This document shows positions 7,361 through 16,331 of a stretch of DNA of 41,823 bases, piece by piece. A program made the translations under genes and the position numbers. The notes under the pieces were generated by a model that was not told where the DNA came from, made no database searches, and saw nothing but the letters and a program-made list of their open reading frames with translations. Each line of letters opens with the position of its first letter. Within the stretch, counting starts at the first letter, position 1. The stretch spans positions 1 through 41,823 of the forward strand of contig CAMLDI010000025.1 in the NCBI GenBank assembly GCA_946478845.1, in the 5' to 3' direction. The DNA comes from an uncultured Paenibacillaceae bacterium (GTDB taxonomy: Bacteria; Bacillota; Bacilli; Aneurinibacillales; Aneurinibacillaceae).

Positions 7361-7987
7361 ATGGGCCAGGTCATCATCTTTGATCATCCTTTAATTCAGC
7401 ATAAAATGACTATTTTAAGGGATAAGAAAACGGGGATGAAGGAATTTCGTGAGCTTGTCTATGAAATTTCGCTATTAATGGCATATGAGGTTACCCGTGA
7501 TTTACCCTTGAAGGATATAGAAATTGAAACCCCGGTTTCCCCCAGTTCGGGCAAAATACTGGCTAAAGGGGTAGGGATCATTCCAATTTTGCGGGCAGGT
7601 CTTGGATTTGTCAGTGGCATGCAAGAAGTAATGCCCACGGCAAAAGTAGGCCATATCGGGCTTTATCGCAATGAAGAAACCTTGGAACCTGTTGAATATT
7701 ATGTAAAACTGCCAGTTGATTTTACCCAGAGGATTTTAATTGTGGTAGACCCTATGTTAGCGACAGGGGGTTCTGCTGCGGCAGCGATTTCCCTATTGAA
7801 AAAACGGGGCGCGCAAAATATTAAATTGATGTGCTTAATTGGGTCACCTGAAGGAATTCAATACATTCAAGAACAACATCCTGATGTAGACCTGTACTTA
7901 GGTGCCCTTGACCCTAAATTGAATGACCATGGTTATATCGTTCCCGGCCTTGGAGATGCTGGTGATCGTTTATTTGGAACCATATAG
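7361..7987 (+). CDS. upp: Uracil phosphoribosyltransferase
   Basis: Converts uracil and PRPP into UMP in pyrimidine salvage. The 208-residue length is usual. The PRPP-binding loop is [14 protein letters not shown] (about residues 128-141) and the uracil-binding C-terminus is [16 protein letters not shown]. The start is ATG 7361 with AAGGGGGAA upstream. It is followed after nine bases by mnaA, so the two are probably co-transcribed from the extended -10 promoter. In B. subtilis upp likewise lies between glyA and the atp operon. Confidence 0.97.
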   Translation: MGQVIIFDHPLIQHKMTILRDKKTGMKEFRELVYEISLLMAYEVTRDLPLKDIEIETPVSPSSGKILAKGVGIIPILRAGLGFVSGMQEVMPTAKVGHIGLYRNEETLEPVEYYVKLPVDFTQRILIVVDPMLATGGSAAAAISLLKKRGAQNIKLMCLIGSPEGIQYIQEQHPDVDLYLGALDPKLNDHGYIVPGLGDAGDRLFGTI

Positions 7988-7996
7988 GAGGCAAAA

Positions 7997-9157
7997 ATGT
8001 CAACGAAGAAAAAAATCATGACCGTATTTGGAACGAGGCCTGAAGCAATTAAAATGGCTCCCCTTGTTCATCAACTTCGCCAATACAATGAATTGGAGCC
8101 CTTTGTTTGTGTAACGGCACAACACCGGCAAATGCTTGATCAGGTTCTTGAGATATTCAAAATCACTCCTGATGCAGATTTAAATGTGATGAAAGATCGG
8201 CAAACCTTGATCCAAATTACCACCAGAGCTTTAGAAGGCCTGGATGAAGTGATGAAGAAAGAAAAACCGGATATGGTTCTGGTTCATGGGGATACCACGA
8301 CCACTTTTGTAGCCAGCCTTGCAGCCTTCTATAACCAAATTCCTGTCGGGCATGTGGAAGCGGGCCTTCGCACTTGGAATAAATACTCCCCATTCCCAGA
8401 AGAAGTGAATCGCCAATTAACAGGAGTAATGGCGGAACTTCATTTTGCGCCAACTAGTCAGGCTTTTAATAACTTAACCCAGGAAAACAAGCCTGAAGAC
8501 CGTATATATATCACAGGAAATACGGTGATCGATGCTTTGAAAACCACCGTCCGCAAGGATTATCACCACCCTGTTCTTGAGAAAATTGCCGGGAAAAAGC
8601 TGATTCTTATGACCGCCCACAGACGGGAAAACCTGGGCGAACCAATGGCTCGTATGTTCCGCGCCATCCGTCGCCTTGTAGATAAACATCCTGACATTGC
8701 TGTGGTTTACCCCGTTCATTTAAACCCGGCTGTTGTGGAAGCCTCAGAAAAATACTTGGGACAACACGACCGCATCCATTTGATTCAACCATTGGATGCT
8801 GTTGATTTCCATAACTTTATGTCCCGCGCCCACCTAATCCTCACTGATTCCGGTGGCGTGCAGGAAGAAGCGCCGGCTTTTGGCGTACCGGTTCTTGTGC
8901 TTCGGGATACCACAGAACGTCCTGAGGGAATTGCTGCCGGAACATTAAAATTGGCAGGAACAGAGGAAGAAACCATCTATCGTCTCGCTGATGAACTTCT
9001 CTCTAGCCAGGAAGCCTATGAAAAAATGGCGAAGTCCGCCAACCCCTATGGAGATGGGGAAGCTTCTCGCCGCATTTGTGAGGCCATTTTGTACTACTTT
9101 GATTTGCGCAAAGAAAAACCGGATGTCTTTGGCGTAGACATTCCAGTGTTGAAATAA
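7997..9157 (+). CDS. mnaA: UDP-N-acetylglucosamine 2-epimerase (non-hydrolysing)
   Basis: Interconverts UDP-GlcNAc and UDP-ManNAc, supplying ManNAc for the teichoic-acid linkage unit or other surface polysaccharides. The 386-residue protein shows the family signatures GTRPEAIKMAPL at the N-terminus, HVEAGLRTW, TAHRRENLG and SGGVQEEAPAFG, matching the epimerase fold with two Rossmann domains. The start is ATG 7997 with AGGAGG at 7986-7991. A terminator follows at 9176. The homologue is also called WecB; mnaA is used because of the Gram-positive setting. Confidence 0.95.
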   Translation: MSTKKKIMTVFGTRPEAIKMAPLVHQLRQYNELEPFVCVTAQHRQMLDQVLEIFKITPDADLNVMKDRQTLIQITTRALEGLDEVMKKEKPDMVLVHGDTTTTFVASLAAFYNQIPVGHVEAGLRTWNKYSPFPEEVNRQLTGVMAELHFAPTSQAFNNLTQENKPEDRIYITGNTVIDALKTTVRKDYHHPVLEKIAGKKLILMTAHRRENLGEPMARMFRAIRRLVDKHPDIAVVYPVHLNPAVVEASEKYLGQHDRIHLIQPLDAVDFHNFMSRAHLILTDSGGVQEEAPAFGVPVLVLRDTTERPEGIAAGTLKLAGTEEETIYRLADELLSSQEAYEKMAKSANPYGDGEASRRICEAILYYFDLRKEKPDVFGVDIPVLK

Positions 9158-9175
9158 GAAGGATTAGAAGAAGAG

Positions 9176-9199
9176 AGACCATCCTAGGATGGTCTTTTT
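9176..9199 (+). terminator. Rho-independent terminator after mnaA
   Basis: AGACCATCCT (9176-9185) pairs perfectly with AGGATGGTCT (9186-9195); the hairpin is followed by a short T-run. Confidence 0.85.
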
Positions 9200-9220
9200 C
9201 TGTAGTCTTGGGCCTATTGT

Positions 9221-9247
9221 CTGAGCAAAAGGGATAAAGGTGATAAG
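9221..9247 (+). repeat. Interspersed 27-base motif, single copy
   Basis: CTGA, six bases, GGGATAAAGGTGATAAG. It lies between the mnaA terminator and the promoter of the ABC-F gene. No partner was found at +/-57 bases, the only unpaired locus in the window. Confidence 0.9.
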
Positions 9248-9270
9248 GAGTCGCTCACACCCCCCATATG

Positions 9271-9279
9271 TGCTATAAT
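9271..9279 (+). promoter_or_regulatory. Extended -10 promoter of the ABC-F gene
   Basis: TGCTATAAT (TG, one base, TATAAT at 9274-9279), 41 bases before the start codon; no clear -35. Confidence 0.6.
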
Positions 9280-9319
9280 AAATTTTTAAATAGTTTTGAC
9301 AAAAAGGATGGTACCATTA

Positions 9320-10936
9320 ATGATCAGTACAAACGGTATTACTTTGCAGTTTGGCAAGAGAGCTCTTTTCTCTGATGTTAATATAAAATTCACCCCAGGA
9401 AATTGTTATGGTTTGATTGGTGCTAACGGTGCCGGAAAATCTACCTTTTTAAAGATTTTATCCGGTGAAATTGAACCTACTAGAGGGGAAGTTTTTATTA
9501 CTCCGAGCAGCCGCCTTGCTGTCCTTAAGCAAAACCACTTTGAATATGATGAATTTCCGGTTTTGAAAACCGTCATCATGGGGCATCGCCGCCTTTATGA
9601 AATAATGGAGGAAAAGGATGCTCTCTATGCTAAGCCAGACTTTAGTGATGAGGATGGCATGAAGGCATCTGAATTAGAAGGGGAATTTGCTGAATTAAAC
9701 GGTTGGTCTGCTGAAGCGGAAGCCGGAGAACTGTTAATTGGTCTTGGAATTCCAACTTCCCTCCATGATACCATGATGAAGGATTTAGAAGGGAACCAGA
9801 AAGTTCGCGTGTTGCTGGCACAGGCTTTATTTGGCAATCCGGACATTCTTCTTTTGGACGAGCCTACGAACCACTTGGACTATGAGTCCATTAAATGGCT
9901 AGAAAACTTCCTTATGAACTATGAAAATACGGTCATTATCGTATCCCATGACCGTCACTTCTTAAATAATGTATGTACCCATATTGCTGATTTGGATTTT
10001 GGAAAAATCCAGCTTTATGTAGGGAACTACGACTTCTGGTATGAGTCCAGCCAATTGGCTTTAAAACTTTCTAAAGATGCCAATAAGAAAAAAGAAGAGA
10101 AAATTAAAGAGCTAGAAGAATTTATTCGCCGCTTTAGTTCCAATAAGTCGAAAGCAAAACAGGCCACTTCCCGAAAAAAACAATTGGATAAAATTAGTTT
10201 GGAAGATATTCGCCCTTCTTCCCGCAGATATCCTTATGTTAACTTTAAGCCAGACCGTGAAGCGGGCAAAGACATCCTTCGCGTGGAAGGCATTAGCAAA
10301 ACCATTGAAGGGGAAAAAGTCCTCAATAATGTGAGCTTTACTGTGAACAAAGGGGATAAAATTGCTTTAGTTGGCCCAAATGAATTGGCGAAAACCACCC
10401 TTATGCAAATTATAATGGGTGAAATAGAAGCGGATGAAGGTACTTACACCTGGGGTGTTACCACGTCCCAAACTTATTTTCCGAAAGATAACGCAGCATA
10501 CTTTGATGGGGTAGAGCTTTCTCTTGTAGATTGGTTGCGTCAATACTCAAAAGATCAGGACGAAACCTTTGTCCGTGGTTTCCTGGGAAGAATGTTGTTC
10601 TCTGGGGAAGAAGCTTTGAAAAAAGCCAATGTTTTATCCGGTGGAGAAAAAGTCCGTTGCATGCTTTCTAAATCCATGTTAAGCGGTGCTAACGTGCTCC
10701 TATTAGATGAACCAACCAACCACCTGGATTTGGAATCCATCACAGCATTAAACAATGGGCTAATGGATTTTACAGGAACTCTGCTATTTGTATCCCATGA
10801 CCATCAATTTGTGCAAACCATTGCCAATCGTATCATCGAAATCACACCAAACGGCCTCATTGACCGTCAAATGGAATTTGATGAGTACCTTGAAAATGCT
10901 GACATCAAAAAACTTCAAGAAAGTTTATATGCTTAA
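9320..10936 (+). CDS. ykpA: ABC-F family ATPase, YkpA/YbiT type
   Basis: A soluble protein with two ABC ATPase domains and no membrane domain, of the ABC-F class that acts on ribosomes. Domain 1 has Walker A GANGAGKST and the family-typical signature LEGNQKVRVLLAQALF in place of LSGGQ. Domain 2 has GPNELAKTTL in the Walker A position and LSGGEKVRC, then LLLDEPTNHLDLES. A basic inter-domain linker (about 245-310) contains RRFSSNKSKAKQATSRKKQ. These variants match YkpA of B. subtilis, so they are not degeneration. I choose ATG 9320 (538 residues): AAGGATG stands nine bases before it, and upstream TTG 9296 has none. Its target is unproven; antibiotic protection is not indicated. Confidence 0.93.
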   Translation: MISTNGITLQFGKRALFSDVNIKFTPGNCYGLIGANGAGKSTFLKILSGEIEPTRGEVFITPSSRLAVLKQNHFEYDEFPVLKTVIMGHRRLYEIMEEKDALYAKPDFSDEDGMKASELEGEFAELNGWSAEAEAGELLIGLGIPTSLHDTMMKDLEGNQKVRVLLAQALFGNPDILLLDEPTNHLDYESIKWLENFLMNYENTVIIVSHDRHFLNNVCTHIADLDFGKIQLYVGNYDFWYESSQLALKLSKDANKKKEEKIKELEEFIRRFSSNKSKAKQATSRKKQLDKISLEDIRPSSRRYPYVNFKPDREAGKDILRVEGISKTIEGEKVLNNVSFTVNKGDKIALVGPNELAKTTLMQIIMGEIEADEGTYTWGVTTSQTYFPKDNAAYFDGVELSLVDWLRQYSKDQDETFVRGFLGRMLFSGEEALKKANVLSGGEKVRCMLSKSMLSGANVLLLDEPTNHLDLESITALNNGLMDFTGTLLFVSHDHQFVQTIANRIIEITPNGLIDRQMEFDEYLENADIKKLQESLYA

Positions 10937-10940
10937 TACA

Positions 10941-10987
10941 AAAAAACAAACACCTTCACATCAAGCTGAAGGTGTTTGTTTTTTTTA
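10941..10987 (+). terminator. Rho-independent terminator after the ABC-F gene
   Basis: A long stem: AAACAAACACCTTCA pairs with TGAAGGTGTTTGTTT across an eight-base loop, followed by T's; the A-run on the left may make it bidirectional. Confidence 0.9.
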
Positions 10988-11160
10988 TGATTCGTAACTA
11001 ATATTTCTCAGTTAAAGATCTCACAATGAATATTTTTCTGGGAGATTTTCTGTGAGGCGATAAATTGTTCTGATCATAATCTGACATAAGGGGATAGAGA
11101 TGTTAAAGATATAGCTGTGTTATATGCAACATATATATAGGAAAAAAGAGGGGGGAGAAC

Positions 11161-12132
11161 ATGAAAAAGTTTGCCTATTTTGTGGGAAGTCCTTTGTTGC
11201 AAAAAGGACTGATGGCCGCCATAGAGAAAATAGGCTACGAGACGAAGTTGTTTAATGTGAACGATGTTGGGGATATCACCAATTATGATAAAATTTATGA
11301 TTTTATCATGAAACATATGGAGGCTTATCGTCCTGATTATATAGTGGTTGCCGGATATCATGAGGATCTGGCGGCAGGGGTTATTGACGCATCAAAAAAA
11401 ATTGGGGCCATTTTTATTTATTGGGCTATTGAAGACCCCGTTGGGTTTGAGCGTATGCTGTGGCTAGCGAAGGGGGCGGACGTGGTTTTTACCACCTCTG
11501 TGGAATGTATCCCCCGTTATCGGCGAAATGGGATTAATGCTTACCTTCTTTTGTTTGGATGCAATCCGGAATACCATACTATTGGCAAATACAATCCAAA
11601 TTATGATTTGGATTTTGCCGTTCAGGCAAACTGGTATAATTGGTTAAACAGGGTGAATGGCTATCATGTCCTCCTTAAACCCTTATTGCAAATGGACCTT
11701 AATTATAAAATTTGGGGAAGTTATTGGGATGCTGGTATTGGAAAGAGATTCCTTGGGGATTATGGAGACTTTCAAAACTTCCTGGGTCCATTGCCGAATA
11801 CGGAGTTGCCTGACCTATGTGCCTCTGCCAAAATAGTACTGGGTTTTCAATGTGATGGCAGCAGCCTAACCCAAACTAGCATGCGAAATTATGAAGTGTT
11901 ATCCTGTGGAGGTTTTTATTTATGCCACTATACCCCTGCCTCAGAACACCTTTTTGTCGAAGGGGAACATTTAGAACTTGCCCGTAGTGAGCAGGAAGCG
12001 GTAGAAAAAGCAAAATTCTATATACAAAATGAAACTGAACGGAAAAGAATCGCCAGAAAAGGACACGAATTCGTACGAAAATATCACACCTATGAACGTA
12101 GGGTGTTAGAAAACCTGATTCCTTTTATCTGA
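11161..12132 (+). CDS. CgeB-like glycosyltransferase (spore maturation family)
   Basis: A 323-residue cytoplasmic protein resembling the CgeB/DUF3880 plus glycosyltransferase-1 group. The N-terminal half has a Rossmann-like pattern (YIVVAGYHEDLAAGVID, GAIFIYWAIEDP). The C-terminal half has the nucleotide-sugar end segment LTQTSMRNYEVLSCGGFYLC followed by EHLFVEGEHL, as in GT4-like enzymes. B. subtilis CgeB is expressed late in sporulation and shapes the outermost spore layer; here the sugar donor and acceptor are unknown. The start is ATG 11161 with GAGGGGGGA upstream. It is flanked by a terminator on the left and a long gene-free gap on the right, so it is probably monocistronic. Confidence 0.8.
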   Translation: MKKFAYFVGSPLLQKGLMAAIEKIGYETKLFNVNDVGDITNYDKIYDFIMKHMEAYRPDYIVVAGYHEDLAAGVIDASKKIGAIFIYWAIEDPVGFERMLWLAKGADVVFTTSVECIPRYRRNGINAYLLLFGCNPEYHTIGKYNPNYDLDFAVQANWYNWLNRVNGYHVLLKPLLQMDLNYKIWGSYWDAGIGKRFLGDYGDFQNFLGPLPNTELPDLCASAKIVLGFQCDGSSLTQTSMRNYEVLSCGGFYLCHYTPASEHLFVEGEHLELARSEQEAVEKAKFYIQNETERKRIARKGHEFVRKYHTYERRVLENLIPFI

Positions 12133-12484
12133 GTATCGATGTTATGCATCAAACCGAGCTAGTTCCTTGCCGACATTGATGTTATTTTCAGTTGTCTTTT
12201 GTATCGGCTCGTAAAACAGGCCCTTTTTTGATTCGATAGCATTTCCACCAATAGACCTTGCGGTCATTCTTTTATTAACTAGTAGACTACTGACTTAAAG
12301 GGATAAAGGCGATATAGAGTGTACAAAGTAGATCCCTATCGCTAACCTGACCAAAGGGGATAAAGGTGATAAGACACCACCAGTCACCAGCCCCACTCCA
12401 TACATCTACACATTTCTACAAATTCCAACAAAATTCTAAAAACAGAAATTTTTTCAAATTTTTTTGCGACTAAAGGAGGAATCT
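12133..12484. other. Gene-free gap between the CgeB-like gene and thiolase
   Basis: No coding frame with a ribosome site was found in this part of the 428-base gap. It holds a pair of the 27-base motif (listed separately) and an AT-rich stretch near 12410-12465. No convincing terminator for the upstream gene was seen. Confidence 0.6.
12290..12373 (+). repeat. Pair of interspersed 27-base motifs, 57-base period
   Basis: Copies at 12290-12316 (ending GGGATAAAGGCGATATA) and 12347-12373 (ending GGGATAAAGGTGATAAG), each beginning CTGA plus six bases. The spacer is 30 bases. Confidence 0.92.
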
Positions 12485-12514
12485 GTGACAAATTATCGAA
12501 TCATTATATTGTAA
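12485..12514 (+). CDS. Possible 9-residue leader peptide upstream of thiolase
   Basis: A very strong Shine-Dalgarno site AAAGGAGG (12472-12479) stands five bases before GTG 12485, which opens a short frame MTNYRIIIL ending at TAA 12512-12514. Its stop falls inside the inverted repeat at 12509-12530. A good ribosome site in front of a nine-codon frame is unusual and could mean translational control of the thiolase; it could also be chance. No T-run or competing hairpins that would show classical attenuation were seen. Confidence 0.3.
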   Translation: MTNYRIIIL

Positions 12515-12530
12515 CCTGCGACGGTTACAA
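12509..12530. promoter_or_regulatory. Perfect inverted repeat upstream of thiolase, candidate operator
   Basis: TTGTAACC (12509-12516), six bases TGCGAC, GGTTACAA (12523-12530): a perfect 8+8 palindrome 31 bases before the thiolase start. It looks like a TetR- or MarR-type operator; the regulator cannot be named from sequence. Confidence 0.5.
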
Positions 12531-12560
12531 TTTACGCATAAAGTGAGGAGACCTGAAACA

Positions 12561-13754
12561 ATGAGTAATCGAGATGTAGTAATTGTAAGTGCAGTACGTA
12601 CAGCTATCGGAAGCTTCATGGGTACTTTAAGCAACATTCCTGCAACGGAACTTGGCGCAATTGCTATTAAAGCTGCTCTTGAGCGTGCCGGCATTTCCGG
12701 TGATCAGGTTGATGAAGTGATTATGGGGAATATTCTGCAAGCAGGGACTGGCCAAGGCCCAGCTCGTCAAGCTGCTATGAAAGCTGGTTTGCCTAAAGAA
12801 GTTACCTCCTTTGCTGTAAATAAATTATGTGGATCTGGTATGAAAGCTGTACATATTGGCGCACTATCTATCGCTAACGGTGATGCAGACATTATCGTAG
12901 CTGGCGGTATGGAAAACATGAGTGCTGCGCCTTACCTCTTACAAAAAGGGCGTACCGGCTACCGCATGGGCGATGGGAAAATCCTCGACTCTATGCTTGC
13001 TGATGGCCTAATCGATGCTTTCGAAGGATACCATATGGGTAACACTGCAGAAAACATTGCTGAACTCTATGGCCTTACTCGTGAAGAGCAAGATGAGTTC
13101 TCTGCTTGGAGCCAACAAAAAACTGAAGCAGCAATCAAAGAGGGCAGATTCAAAGATGAAATCGTTCCTGTTGTCATTCCACAACGCAAAGGGGATCCAA
13201 TCGTATTCGATACTGATGAATTCCCACGCGCCGGCGTAACTGCTGAAGCACTTGCTAAATTAAAACCAGCATTCAAAAAAGACGGTACTGTAACTGCTGG
13301 TAACGCGTCTGGCATTAACGATGGAGCTGCAGCTCTTGTATTAATGAGCCGCGAACGTGCAGAACAATTAGGAATCAAACCTCTTGCAGTAATCAAAGCA
13401 ACTGGTGCTGCAGGTTGTGATCCAGCAATCATGGGTATCGGACCAGTTCCTGCTACAAAACGTGCATTAGAAAAAGCTGGCTTAACTATCGATGACATCG
13501 AATTAGTTGAAGCTAACGAAGCTTTTGCTGCACAATCTTTAGCAGTAGGCCGTGACCTCAACATTCCTAGAGAAAAATTAAACGTAAATGGTGGAGCAGT
13601 AGCTCTTGGTCACCCAATCGGTGCTAGTGGCGCTCGTATCATCGTAACGCTTCTTCATGAAATGAAACGACGTGGAAACAAAATTGGTCTTGCTACCCTT
13701 TGCATTGGTGGCGGTCAAGGGATCTCCACAATTGTAGAATTGGAAAATAATTAA
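12561..13754 (+). CDS. thl: Acetyl-CoA C-acetyltransferase (thiolase)
   Basis: Condenses two acetyl-CoA into acetoacetyl-CoA or runs the reverse thiolysis; used in fatty-acid breakdown, ketone or butanoate metabolism, or polyhydroxyalkanoate supply. The 397-residue length is standard. The nucleophile is Cys90 in [11 protein letters not shown], with the HPIGASGAR histidine motif and the second cysteine in LCIGGGQG. The start is ATG 12561: GTGAGGAG (12543-12550) stands ten bases before it, and the earlier in-frame codons at 12543 lie inside that site. There is no partner beta-oxidation gene next to it. Codon use is regular, as in highly expressed genes. Physiological direction is not deducible. 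Confidence 0.95.
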   Translation: MSNRDVVIVSAVRTAIGSFMGTLSNIPATELGAIAIKAALERAGISGDQVDEVIMGNILQAGTGQGPARQAAMKAGLPKEVTSFAVNKLCGSGMKAVHIGALSIANGDADIIVAGGMENMSAAPYLLQKGRTGYRMGDGKILDSMLADGLIDAFEGYHMGNTAENIAELYGLTREEQDEFSAWSQQKTEAAIKEGRFKDEIVPVVIPQRKGDPIVFDTDEFPRAGVTAEALAKLKPAFKKDGTVTAGNASGINDGAAALVLMSRERAEQLGIKPLAVIKATGAAGCDPAIMGIGPVPATKRALEKAGLTIDDIELVEANEAFAAQSLAVGRDLNIPREKLNVNGGAVALGHPIGASGARIIVTLLHEMKRRGNKIGLATLCIGGGQGISTIVELENN

Positions 13755-13824
13755 ACACTGTCAACTATTGAAATGGGGTTTCGAAGAGAATTTGTCTAAA
13801 TAATGACAAATCCGTTGCAACTTG

Positions 13825-13854
13825 TTGACAAAATGCCGTACCTTTAAGTACTAT
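13825..13854 (+). promoter_or_regulatory. Promoter of the atp operon
   Basis: TTGACA (13825-13830), an 18-base spacer and TACTAT (13849-13854), 110 bases before the first gene of the ATP synthase operon. The perfect -35 makes this a good sigma-A candidate. Confidence 0.7.
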
Positions 13855-13883
13855 GGTTAGGGACAAAATAACGTTCCCTAACC
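13855..13883 (+). promoter_or_regulatory. Hairpin or operator at the start of the atp transcript
   Basis: GGTTAGGGA (13855-13863) pairs with TCCCTAACC (13875-13883), immediately after the -10 box. It could be a 5' mRNA-stabilising hairpin or a protein-binding palindrome. No T-run follows directly, so it is not a plain terminator. Confidence 0.5.
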
Positions 13884-13963
13884 ATTCCTTATGTTTTTAC
13901 GCATTTCCACAAAATATGTGGGGGAAACTAAAAATTGCCTTAAGGAAATAGGGGGGCGTTCAT

Positions 13964-14185
13964 ATGAAAAACGATAAAAATAGCAGCCCGATACGTGCAA
14001 TCGCTTTAGTGGGTACGATCGGTGTAGAAATGGCAGTTTCTGTTATTTTCGGCTATTGGGTCGGAGCCAAACTGGATCAATGGCTACAGACAACACCATG
14101 GCTTATGCTGGTAGGTGTAATGGTAGGATTGGCAGTTGGGATTTACGGCATTACCCTCCTTATCAAACAATTTTTTGGAGACTGA
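13964..14185 (+). CDS. AtpZ/AtpI-family small membrane protein
   Basis: A 73-residue protein with two transmembrane helices (about 13-35 and 44-68) joined by a short loop containing GYWVGAKLDQWL. This is the ATPase_gene1/AtpZ pattern, found at the head of atp operons in many Bacillales. AtpZ in alkaliphilic Bacillus has been linked with AtpI to Mg2+/Ca2+ transport and to ATP synthase assembly. The start is ATG 13964 with TAGGGGGGC upstream. It is the first gene of the operon and precedes atpI by 17 bases. Confidence 0.85.
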   Translation: MKNDKNSSPIRAIALVGTIGVEMAVSVIFGYWVGAKLDQWLQTTPWLMLVGVMVGLAVGIYGITLLIKQFFGD

Positions 14186-14202
14186 CAAGCTGGAGACCAG
14201 AT

Positions 14203-14580
14203 ATGGAAGAATTCGCATCATCCTTTCGAACTATCGCAAGATATTCTTTTTTTTCGCTTATAATTGTCGTATTTTTGTGGCTTATTTTGCCGCAGAAGGT
14301 CTTTTTGCAAGGTTTAATGTTAGGTATGGTCGCAAGCATTATCAATGGACTTATTCTGTATATTAAAACGATGCAGGCTGGAGATGCAGCCGTGGCCGGG
14401 AAAAGAGCTCGGGGCATTGGGATGTTGCAGCGATTATTGATAGCTGGTTTCGTAATTTACATGTCAGCTCGATTACCTCACATTTTCTCATTTTATGGCG
14501 TCTTAATAGGACTATTTTCACTCCAGTTAATTACCCTAATTTTTGCTATTTCCCAATATTTAATTTATAAAAAACAATAA
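14203..14580 (+). CDS. atpI: ATP synthase subunit I
   Basis: A 125-residue membrane protein with four hydrophobic segments, of the AtpI family that helps assemble or stabilise the c-ring. The start is ATG 14203, with TGGAGA seven to twelve bases upstream; the longer frame that begins inside the previous gene has no ribosome site and is rejected. AtpI sequences are poorly conserved, so the call rests on length, topology and position between the AtpZ-like gene and atpB. Confidence 0.85.
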   Translation: MEEFASSFRTIARYSFFSLIIVVFLWLILPQKVFLQGLMLGMVASIINGLILYIKTMQAGDAAVAGKRARGIGMLQRLLIAGFVIYMSARLPHIFSFYGVLIGLFSLQLITLIFAISQYLIYKKQ

Positions 14581-14611
14581 ATACAAATAGTTAATGAAAG
14601 GGGTGAGAGGG

Positions 14612-15412
14612 ATGGAACACTTTTCTCCGTATGTTACAATTGCTGGGTTATCTTTTGACCTTCCTGTCGTACTTATGTCTACGATCACAGCTTTACTGGT
14701 CTTTTTGCTTGTTTTCTTTGCTTCCCGCAATATGACTGCCGGTGTTCCGAGAGGTTTACAAAACTTTTTTGAATGGGTTATCGAGTTTGTACGAGGCATT
14801 GCTGGCCAATTTATGGACGCAAAAACAGCCACCAAATTCGTACCCCTGGCACTTGCATTGATCCTGTATATATTCATCGGGAACCAATTAGGTGTCTTTG
14901 CGAACTTCACTGTGGCTTATACTGAACCAGCACCAGCGGTAGGTATTACACAAGAGATTTTTGACAAACAAGCACATGAAGTAACGCATGATGGTCACAC
15001 CATTAAAGAGGTAAGTGTTGCATGGTTTAAATCTCCAACGGCTTCTCCAAGCGTAACGTTCGCAATGGCCTTCTTAGTTTTAATCTATGCACACATCTTA
15101 GGGATTCGCAAAGATCCCAAAGCGTACGTCAAACACTGGTTTGAGCCTAATCCAGTAATGTTTTTACTCCATGCAATGGAAGAATTTATCATTAAACCGT
15201 TAACGCTTCCTTTGCGTCTATTCGGTAACATTTTTGCTGGTGAAGTATTGATCGCATTTATGTTAGGAGCCCTAGCATTAGGATCTTACTTTGTAAGCTT
15301 ACCGTTAATCGTATGGATCGGTTATTCCGTATTTGTTGGTGCGATTCAGGCGTACATTTTCGTTACGCTTACTCTGGTGTATATTTCCCAAAAAGTTGTG
15401 GATGAACATTAA
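14612..15412 (+). CDS. atpB: ATP synthase Fo subunit a
   Basis: Membrane subunit that forms the proton half-channels against the c-ring. The 266-residue protein has several transmembrane helices. The essential Arg lies in LRLFGNIFAGEVL, and the C-terminal helix contains VGAIQAYIFVTLTLVYIS. The start is ATG 14612 eight bases after GAAAGGGG; the longer in-frame option at 14594 is less likely. The typical Bacillus order a-c-b-delta-alpha-gamma-beta-epsilon follows. Confidence 0.96.
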   Translation: MEHFSPYVTIAGLSFDLPVVLMSTITALLVFLLVFFASRNMTAGVPRGLQNFFEWVIEFVRGIAGQFMDAKTATKFVPLALALILYIFIGNQLGVFANFTVAYTEPAPAVGITQEIFDKQAHEVTHDGHTIKEVSVAWFKSPTASPSVTFAMAFLVLIYAHILGIRKDPKAYVKHWFEPNPVMFLLHAMEEFIIKPLTLPLRLFGNIFAGEVLIAFMLGALALGSYFVSLPLIVWIGYSVFVGAIQAYIFVTLTLVYISQKVVDEH

Positions 15413-15478
15413 TCCATTACAACGCATTAAACCATATTTTTTATAAATAGTTTTAAAAACTAAACACACTCAACCTGA

Positions 15479-15718
<240 letters not shown>

Positions 15719-15827
15719 GATTTTTATAGGCCGGATTTCTTTATAAATAGCAGGCGAGGGCATTCCTTCGCCATTCCTTTTGTAAAATAAATATCTCCTG
15801 CACATATTCAGAAAGGAGTGACGCAGA

Positions 15828-16331
15828 TTGTTAGACTTAGGTAGTATTCGCATTGAATGGGGCACAATGATATGGCAAATTGTATTGTTCATTATCTTAG
15901 TTGCTGCAGTTTCTAAATTTGCTTATAAACCTGCAATGGGCATCTTAACAAAACGCCAGGAGCACATTGAAGGTCAAATCGCTGCAGCGGAAAGAGCTAA
16001 TGCTGAAGCCAATGCAGTTTTAGAAGAACAACGTGCTGAATTGAAAAAAGTTCGTGAAGAAGCATCATCTATTCTTGATCGTGCGAAAAAACAAGCTGAA
16101 ATCGAAGCTTCTGAAATCCGTAATCAAAGCCAGGAAAGCGCTGCTCGTATGATTGAAGATGCGAAGCTTGAAATTAACCGTGAAAAAGAAAAAGCTCTCA
16201 GTTCTGTTCGTGACCAGGTTGCGGGTCTTTCCGTACTCTTAGCTTCTAAGATTATTGAGAAAGAAATGACTGAAGCAGAACAGCAACAAACGATTGAACA
16301 ATTCATGAGACAGGTAGGCGAGCAAGCATGA
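15828..16331 (+). CDS. atpF: ATP synthase Fo subunit b
   Basis: The peripheral stalk subunit: one N-terminal membrane helix (about 9-29) followed by a long charged coiled coil. The 167-residue length is usual. The start is TTG 15828, with GAAAGGAGTG at 15811-15820; no better start exists. Its stop overlaps the atpH start as ATGA. Confidence 0.95.
   Translation: MLDLGSIRIEWGTMIWQIVLFIILVAAVSKFAYKPAMGILTKRQEHIEGQIAAAERANAEANAVLEEQRAELKKVREEASSILDRAKKQAEIEASEIRNQSQESAARMIEDAKLEINREKEKALSSVRDQVAGLSVLLASKIIEKEMTEAEQQQTIEQFMRQVGEQA

Noticed and set aside
12290..12373. CRISPR array (repeat 27, spacer 30)
   Set aside because: Only two repeats per locus, at several dispersed loci in both orientations, no cas genes, and the repeat tolerates six variable bases at a fixed place.
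13067..13564. A 165-residue minus-strand frame inside thiolase
   Set aside because: Antisense of a clear gene with strong codon bias; no ribosome site and no family recognised.
14056..14202. Longer N-terminus for atpI starting inside the previous gene
   Set aside because: It would overlap the AtpZ-like gene by 130 bases and has no ribosome site; ATG 14203 does.
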